From the NCBI GenBank assembly GCA_964657325.1, contig CAZZVE010000089.1, positions 1-19,280 of the forward strand: DNA of 19,280 nucleotides, given 5' to 3'. Position numbers and translations under genes: made by a program. The first letter of the stretch is position 1, and each line of letters begins with the position of its first letter. Source of the stretch: JBBQVS01 sp964657325 (GTDB lineage Bacteria > Chloroflexota > Ktedonobacteria > Ktedonobacterales > Ktedonobacteraceae). Shown one piece after another: positions 14,813-19,280 of this stretch. The notes under the pieces were generated by a model. It was given only the letters and a program-made list of their open reading frames with translations, was not told the origin of the DNA and made no database searches.

Positions 14813-15703
14813 CTATTCGACAATTGAATGATGCGCTAAGTCTTCTATGTGCGTGAGTAGAGCGGAATGATCGAGTTCGCCACGTCCACCAGCTTCCAAG
14901 GCTCCTAGCATCGAATCGACGAGCGCGGTTACTGGAAGTGGAACACCATATGCTCTTCCCGCTCCAAGCGCGATGCCGAGGTCTTTGTGGTGCAGGCGTA
15001 CACGAAAACCAGGGATGAAGGTGTGAGTACGCATGCCTTCGCCGCGTAACTCCATAACTTTATTTGCCGCTAGCCCTCCGCTCAGGACTTGCAAAATTTT
15101 GGTGGGATCAACTCCTGCTTTAGAACCGAGTACAAGTGCTTCGCTTACCGCCTCAATCGTGAGGGCGACGACTATCTGGTTACACGATTTGACAATCTGT
15201 CCTGCTCCACTTGCACCTACATGGACAATTGTTTTTCCCATAGCATGGAAAAGTGGTAGGCAACGCGAAAAGACTTCGGCATCTCCACCTACCATGATGG
15301 AAAGTGTTCCCGCAATCGCTCCTTTGTCACCGCCACTGACAGGCGCATCAAGCAAGGCTATTCCATGCTCGGCGAGCTGTCCTGCTATATATTGCGTAAC
15401 AATAGAGGAGATTGTACTCATGTCAATAACCGTCAATCCTGTGTGTGCTCCCTCAAGGATGCCATTGGGTCCAAGTACAACCTCTTCTACCTGGGGTGAG
15501 TCAGGTAGCATGGTGATTACCACCTGACTCTGTGCTGCTACATCTTTTGGATGCTCGGCTACATGCGCACCTTGGGCTATCAGTTCATTGCTTACATCTG
15601 GGTGGCGATTCAGAATGATGAGCGAGTATCCGGCTTTCAGAAGGTTATGAGCCATAGGTTTACCCATGATACCTAAACCAATGAAACCAATTGTCTCTGT
15701 CAT
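14813..15703 (-). CDS. garR: 2-hydroxy-3-oxopropionate (tartronate semialdehyde) reductase
   Basis: 296 aa, matching GarR/GlxR length. The Rossmann NAD(P) motif is GFIGLGIMGKPMAHNLLKAG (6-25), the substrate loop DAPVSGGDKGAIAGTLSIMVGG is at 119-140, and the catalytic Lys is K172 in GQIVKSCNQ with N175. The C-terminal LHHKDLGIALGAG matches the family. It reduces the product of Gcl to D-glycerate. The frame is open up to a TTG at 15781, but those extra residues are unlike the family and would cover the promoter; ATG 15703 begins MTETIGFIGLG, as expected. The Shine-Dalgarno is weak (GAGAG). First gene of the minus-strand operon. Related beta-hydroxyacid dehydrogenases have other substrates; the neighbour gcl decides the call. 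It could equally be named glxR. Confidence 0.9.
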   Translation of the reverse strand: MTETIGFIGLGIMGKPMAHNLLKAGYSLIILNRHPDVSNELIAQGAHVAEHPKDVAAQSQVVITMLPDSPQVEEVVLGPNGILEGAHTGLTVIDMSTISSIVTQYIAGQLAEHGIALLDAPVSGGDKGAIAGTLSIMVGGDAEVFSRCLPLFHAMGKTIVHVGASGAGQIVKSCNQIVVALTIEAVSEALVLGSKAGVDPTKILQVLSGGLAANKVMELRGEGMRTHTFIPGFRVRLHHKDLGIALGAGRAYGVPLPVTALVDSMLGALEAGGRGELDHSALLTHIEDLAHHSIVE

Positions 15704-15738
15704 CTTTTTGCTCTCTTTTCCGTCAGTAGAAAAATGTA

Positions 15739-15755
15739 ATTCCTCTGTTCGGAAT
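15739..15755. promoter_or_regulatory. Operator candidate in the garR promoter
   Basis: ATTCC (15739-15743), 7 bp, GGAAT (15751-15755): an inverted repeat overlapping the -10 box and the start point of garR. GGAATAT at 15751 recurs, on the minus strand, at 15845-15851 in the permease leader, and GGAAAGT occurs at the IclR promoter. IclR binding is inference. Confidence 0.4.
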
Positions 15756-15781
15756 ATGCCATATATCTTTGAACTTGTCAA
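15753..15781 (-). promoter_or_regulatory. Sigma70 promoter of the garR-gcl operon
   Basis: Minus strand: perfect TTGACA (15781-15776), 17-nt spacer, CATATT (15758-15753). The predicted start is near 15746, about 43 nt before the garR ATG. Confidence 0.7.
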
Positions 15782-15802
15782 GACCTACTTTTCCTCTTGA
15801 CA
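15776..15802. promoter_or_regulatory. Inverted repeat joining the two divergent -35 boxes
   Basis: TGTCAAGA (15776-15783), 11 bp, TCTTGACA (15795-15802). Each arm contains the -35 box of one of the divergent promoters, so a single bound regulator or competing polymerases could couple garR-gcl and permease expression. Confidence 0.55.
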
Positions 15803-15825
15803 GATGAGAAAGTGTATTCTATACT
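15797..15825 (+). promoter_or_regulatory. Strong sigma70 promoter of the permease gene
   Basis: Perfect TTGACA (15797-15802), 17-nt spacer, TATACT (15820-15825). The predicted start near 15832 gives an unusually long leader of about 235 nt. Confidence 0.75.
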
Positions 15826-15911
15826 TTTCATTAGATGATGTATGATATTCCATAAGACGAAAAAGAAAACGGCATGAAATGTTCTACTGCTGTTATGATG
15901 AAATTGTTTGT

Positions 15912-15934
15912 GCCGAGAAAGGAGGTCGCTCGGT
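15912..15934 (+). promoter_or_regulatory. Leader hairpin with a Shine-Dalgarno sequence in its loop
   Basis: CCGAG (15913-15917) and CTCGG (15929-15933) plus a flanking G-U pair enclose an 11-nt loop AAAGGAGGTCG. The loop has a full anti-16S match, but no start codon follows at normal distance; the nearest in frame with the 8-codon ORF is GTG 15940. It may be a ribosome standby or protein-binding site. Confidence 0.35.
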
Positions 15935-15971
15935 AATAAGTGGTCATGAAAAGTAGTGATGAGGTGGAATA

Positions 15972-16043
15972 ATGCGTGTAAGCACATCGGCTCTCGACTG
16001 CATCGTTGCAGTTTCGTACAGCGTACCGTTAGATGTATCATGA
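15972..16043 (+). CDS. Possible 23-aa leader peptide upstream of the permease
   Basis: Complete 23-codon frame starting MRVSTSALDC, preceded by GAGGTG at 5-nt spacing, a very good ribosome binding site. Its ATG overlaps the TAA of an 8-codon frame (15946-15972, arrangement TAATG). Its TGA overlaps an ATG at 16040 that is in frame with the permease (ATGA). It is not enriched for any one amino acid, so classical attenuation by charged tRNA is not suggested. It may serve to couple or gate permease translation. Whether it is translated is unknown. Confidence 0.4.
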   Translation: MRVSTSALDCIVAVSYSVPLDVS

Positions 16044-16066
16044 AAGATGATACGGAGGTAATGTCG

Positions 16067-17773
16067 ATGTTTCACCAGATACTTATCCCCGTCGTTGGCA
16101 ATCTGTTTCTTTCCTTCCTCGTTGGCTTCGTGCCTATTATCTTAGTCCTCGTTCTGCTTGGTGTCGTGCGGCTCCCTGCATGGCAAGCGGCGCTTTCTGG
16201 GCTTGTCGTTGCATTGTTGCTAGCTGTGTTTGTGTGGGGAATGCCAGTTGGGTTAGCAGTAAACTCTGTCTTGAATGGTGTTGTCTTCGCGTTAGTGCCT
16301 GTTATGTGGATTGTGTGGAATGCAATGTGGTTGTACAACGTGACAGTGCGTTCAGGAAAATTCGACCTTTTCCGTCGTTGGATGATTCACAACGTACCTG
16401 CCGATAAACGTATTCTTATGCTGGTCATTGGCTTTAGCTTTGGAGCATTAATGGAGGGCATCGCGGGTTTCGGAACGCCAATCGCCATTGGTAGTGCCTT
16501 ACTTATTGGGCTTGGTTTTCCAGTACTAGACGCGCTTGCGATTACGCTTGTATTTGACACGGCACCTGTTGCCTTTGGTGCATTGGGTGTTCCAGTTACA
16601 ACGCTTGCGCAAGTGACAAATTTGCATGCACCATTGCTCTCCGCGATGATTGGGCGACAACTGCCGTTCTTTGCCTTCCTCTTACCATTCTATGTGATGG
16701 CGGTTTTCATGGGCATGCGCAGTTTACGCACCATCTGGCCTGTTGCTCTAGTTGCAGGCGGCTCATTCGCGCTGACACAATTCTTTGTATCAAACTTCAT
16801 TGGACCAGAGCTGCCGGACGTGTTGGCCTCGCTGGTCTCGCTGATCTGTGTCATCCTCTTTGTCCAGGTCTACAAACCGAGTGATAGCGAGCAGTATCGT
16901 GCTCAATTCGCGGCTGTAGACAGCACTAGAGTAAACGTCCCATCAATTGAAGAGGAGGGTATTAATGTACCTTCTGCCAGAAATGGTGCGGATGATAATG
17001 GCAAGCCTTCAACGAGTGAAGCGGTCTATGCATGGTTGCCGTGGGTGCTTGTGAGTGTGATTGTCATTCTCTGGACTATCAAGTGGCCTAATGGGACAAA
17101 AACTGGCTTCTTCCAAATGGCCTCGCTTGGACAGTCGATCATCAAGTGGCCTGGCTTGCACAACGCGGTATTGTTGACGTTCTACCATAAGCCTTATGCC
17201 GCCCTCTACACCTTTCAACCACTGGGGACAGGAACGGCTATTCTTGTAGCGGTTATCCTCACTGCCCTGATTCTCCGTGTCAGTCCACGGACCTTTTTCC
17301 TTGCGTTAGCTGATACCTGGAAACAGTTGCGCTTCGCCATTTTAACCGTTATGCTCATCGTTGGATTGGCATACCTCTACAACTATTCTGGTATCGCGTA
17401 CACGCTTGGTCTTGCCATCTCGTCAGTAGGAGCGGTCTTCCCGTTCTTCTCGGCCTTCCTGGGCTGGATCGCCTGTTTCTTGAGTGGGAGTGACACATCC
17501 AGCAATGCGCTTTTTGGCAATTTGCAAGTTGTGGCGGCAAACAGACTCAACCTCAGTCCTGTGCTCATGGCAAGTACAAACTCTACAGGTGCGGTTATGA
17601 GTAAAATGATCTCACCTCAAAATGTGACGACTGGTGTTTCGACAACCACACTTGTAGGAAAAGAGGGCTTGGTCATTCGCCGAACCTTTATTCACAGTAT
17701 TATCCTGGTGTCACTAATGGGTCTTCTTGCAATGGCCCAGCAGTATCTAATTCCGTGGATAATTCCACACTAG
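16067..17773 (+). CDS. lctP: LctP-family permease, probable glycolate/lactate importer
   Basis: 568 aa from ATG 16067, selected for GGAGGT 7 nt upstream; an alternative in-frame ATG at 16040 could be used by coupling to the leader ORF. Strongly hydrophobic with about 12-14 segments and the signatures of LldP/GlcA: GALMEGIAGFGTPIAIGSALL, SNFIGPELPDVLASLVSL, FLSGSDTSSNALFGNLQ and MISPQNVTTG. A hydrophilic cytoplasmic loop lies near the middle (about residues 270-320). Family members cotransport H+ with L-lactate, D-lactate or glycolate and cannot be told apart by eye. The divergent promoter shared with garR-gcl favours glycolate as the physiological substrate. No glycolate oxidase (glcDEF) is present in the window. 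Confidence 0.9.
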   Translation: MFHQILIPVVGNLFLSFLVGFVPIILVLVLLGVVRLPAWQAALSGLVVALLLAVFVWGMPVGLAVNSVLNGVVFALVPVMWIVWNAMWLYNVTVRSGKFDLFRRWMIHNVPADKRILMLVIGFSFGALMEGIAGFGTPIAIGSALLIGLGFPVLDALAITLVFDTAPVAFGALGVPVTTLAQVTNLHAPLLSAMIGRQLPFFAFLLPFYVMAVFMGMRSLRTIWPVALVAGGSFALTQFFVSNFIGPELPDVLASLVSLICVILFVQVYKPSDSEQYRAQFAAVDSTRVNVPSIEEEGINVPSARNGADDNGKPSTSEAVYAWLPWVLVSVIVILWTIKWPNGTKTGFFQMASLGQSIIKWPGLHNAVLLTFYHKPYAALYTFQPLGTGTAILVAVILTALILRVSPRTFFLALADTWKQLRFAILTVMLIVGLAYLYNYSGIAYTLGLAISSVGAVFPFFSAFLGWIACFLSGSDTSSNALFGNLQVVAANRLNLSPVLMASTNSTGAVMSKMISPQNVTTGVSTTTLVGKEGLVIRRTFIHSIILVSLMGLLAMAQQYLIPWIIPH

Positions 17774-17810
17774 ATTTCAAGAGGCATAATTAGTTTACCC
17801 TGGATGTAAC

Positions 17811-17869
17811 GGTCTCATTTTGTTTCGCTTGTGTTCCTCATTAGCACAAGAATGTGACAAAATGAGACC
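17811..17869 (+). terminator. Terminator-like long hairpin downstream of the permease
   Basis: GGTCTCATTTTGT (17811-17823) and ACAAAATGAGACC (17857-17869) form a perfect 13-bp stem. Inside it a second stem CTTGTG/CACAAG (17828-17833, 17845-17850) closes an 11-nt loop. A T-rich stretch (ATTATATTTGTTTT) follows. Confidence 0.65.
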
Positions 17870-17901
17870 ATTATATTTGTTTTAGATGAGGAAAGCTAAG
17901 A

Positions 17902-19248
17902 ATGTTTAGTCACGATTATATTTCTAATGTCCGAAAGCTCATAGTGCCGATTAGTATATTTTGCATAGCATTACTTGTGCGTATTATTTATAACCTTACT
18001 GCTGCATGGCATTATACCTCTACATTTGACGCGGGACTCTACGATATTCTTGCTTACAATAGTATCAGTAAGCATTGCTATTGTATCTATGGTGGTTATC
18101 AAACGGTGAGCCGGGCACCTCTTTGGCCTTTGATCATTGCATGTATTTATACCTTTACCGGACCTCAAAATTTCTATCCACGTCTGTTTTATTGTTTCCT
18201 TAGCTCTGGAACCTGCGTATTTATCTATCTCCTTGCCAAAAATCTTTTTGGAAAACATATTGCCTTTGTTACTGGCATACTAGCGACTGGATATACAGGA
18301 CTCTTCATGTATGATGGCTGGTTGTATACCGAATCTCTCTATACCTTTTGCTTAACTGGTTTTACATATGCACTTTTTCAACTACAACAGATGTATCAGA
18401 CAAATAGAGGTGAACTCAAAGAGAGGAAATCTATTAACTGGCATGTGCTCGTTGAGCAACGATGGGTACTACTCTGTGGTCTCTTTCTCGCAGCAGCAGT
18501 ATTGACGCGTCCTAATGGTGTAAGTCTCGTAGGTGTACTGGTCCTCTGGTCTGTAATCCTTCTTGTATGCAAGATTTCACCTTGGAAAATTGTGATGAGA
18601 GATGTGATGATCTGTATCTTTATTACGAGTATTCTCGTTGCTCCGTGGACCTATCGAAATTATATAGTTTCGCATAGGTTTGTTCTCGTTGCAACTGGCA
18701 CAGGTGAAGTCCTCATCGGCGCGTACAACGACATTGTTGTAACAGGCGATCCATCTGTACGAGGCTTTTGGCGTCCGCCTTCTGGTACTGTATTGCATGA
18801 TGCAGCTGGTTACACTCCAAAAAACGACCAGATGGATACGGACAAAGCTCTCTCCTGGATACGTACACACCTCAACGATATGCCCTATTTGATTGGTCTC
18901 CATATCGTCAATCTGTGGAAACCATATACCTATGCACACGGCTTACCTATTGAGCAGTCTCCTGATAGACTTTCATCGAAAATAATAGCATGGATGATAC
19001 CACTTCAATCTATTCCCATTTTTCTTTTAGCAGCATTAGGTCTCTTCGTGACCTGGAAAAATTTTAAGAAAAAGCTGCTTGCTGTGTATCTTGTCCTAGC
19101 ATACACGATTTTACAGAATGTGGCATTCTATAGCACTATGCGCTTTCGTGCCCCTATTGAACCCCTTCTCGTCCTGTTAACAGGAGGGACGTTGTGGTGG
19201 CTAACCTCACTTATGAAGAAGCACGCGGCTTTTATAAGTGATGATTAG
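17902..19248 (+). CDS. GT-C family membrane glycosyltransferase (PMT/ArnT-like)
   Basis: 448 aa with about 9-11 hydrophobic segments. After the first membrane segment comes TSTFDAGLYD (39-48), whose Asp43 is placed like the catalytic acidic residue in the first extracytoplasmic loop of GT39/GT83 enzymes. FMYDGWLYTESLYTF and LTRPNGV further match the family. Such enzymes transfer a sugar from a polyprenyl-phosphate carrier to protein, lipid or glycan outside the membrane; donor and acceptor are not predictable here. The start has GAGGAAAG 7-8 nt upstream. No clear promoter was found between the permease terminator and the start, so it may rely on read-through or an AT-rich promoter within the hairpin region. 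It is not functionally linked to the glyoxylate genes as far as can be seen. Confidence 0.75.
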   Translation: MFSHDYISNVRKLIVPISIFCIALLVRIIYNLTAAWHYTSTFDAGLYDILAYNSISKHCYCIYGGYQTVSRAPLWPLIIACIYTFTGPQNFYPRLFYCFLSSGTCVFIYLLAKNLFGKHIAFVTGILATGYTGLFMYDGWLYTESLYTFCLTGFTYALFQLQQMYQTNRGELKERKSINWHVLVEQRWVLLCGLFLAAAVLTRPNGVSLVGVLVLWSVILLVCKISPWKIVMRDVMICIFITSILVAPWTYRNYIVSHRFVLVATGTGEVLIGAYNDIVVTGDPSVRGFWRPPSGTVLHDAAGYTPKNDQMDTDKALSWIRTHLNDMPYLIGLHIVNLWKPYTYAHGLPIEQSPDRLSSKIIAWMIPLQSIPIFLLAALGLFVTWKNFKKKLLAVYLVLAYTILQNVAFYSTMRFRAPIEPLLVLLTGGTLWWLTSLMKKHAAFISDD

Positions 19249-19280
19249 TGAAGTTATTGCAAGAGAACTAGCCGTGGGGG

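Noticed and set aside
15704..15781. N-terminal extension of the tartronate semialdehyde reductase from TTG 15781
   Set aside because: The added residues lack family similarity and would cover the -35 and -10 boxes; ATG 15703 gives the normal length.
15956..16066. Upstream extension of the permease to GTG 15956
   Set aside because: The added residues are charged and Cys/Arg-rich, unlike the family. A strong Shine-Dalgarno places the start at 16067, with 16040 as the only credible alternative.

Overview
The window looks like chromosomal DNA of a Gram-positive-type soil bacterium. The best fit is Chloroflexota of the Ktedonobacteria type. The reasons are a STAND ATPase/TPR/LuxR regulator, an N,N-dimethylformamidase-beta-like exported protein, a short KdpD-like kinase with a KdpE-like regulator, and moderate GC with AT-rich intergenic DNA. 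No rRNA, tRNA, CRISPR array or intact transposase was seen. The taxonomic call is inference from gene content.

Left part (1-7600): a 909-aa LuxR-type STAND regulator, then a membrane-anchored or exported DMFase-beta-like protein with its own promoter and a hairpin over its ribosome binding site. A bidirectional terminator separates these from a convergent KdpE-like regulator and KdpD-like kinase, whose reading frames overlap. An 80-aa orphan gene diverges from the kinase.

Middle (7600-10760): an Amt ammonium transporter, an AT-rich gene-poor stretch, a small HNH-like zinc-ribbon protein, and a 65-aa orphan protein behind a near-consensus promoter with a symmetrical operator candidate. The 65-aa gene and the convergent IclR gene meet inside a perfect 70-bp palindrome.

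Right part (10747-17773): a glyoxylate-to-glycerate module. On the minus strand the order of transcription is tartronate semialdehyde reductase (garR/glxR), glyoxylate carboligase (gcl), a 100-N scaffold gap, glycerate 2-kinase, then an IclR-family regulator. A LctP-family lactate/glycolate permease is transcribed divergently from garR. The two near-consensus promoters stand back to back, with their -35 boxes inside one inverted repeat. The inferred route is: glycolate (or lactate) uptake, glyoxylate made elsewhere, two glyoxylate to tartronate semialdehyde plus CO2 (Gcl), reduction to D-glycerate (GarR), phosphorylation to 2-phosphoglycerate (GlxK) and entry into glycolysis. Glycolate oxidase and ureidoglycolate enzymes are not in the window. 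The window ends with a GT-C (PMT/ArnT-like) membrane glycosyltransferase.

Most notable points: the Gcl homologue carries Glu at position 51, where the E. coli enzyme has Val. A REPIN-like pair of inverted GTAG-hairpin units overlaps the glycerate kinase stop codon. A perfect 70-bp palindrome spans two convergent gene ends. The permease mRNA has a long leader with small overlapping ORFs.
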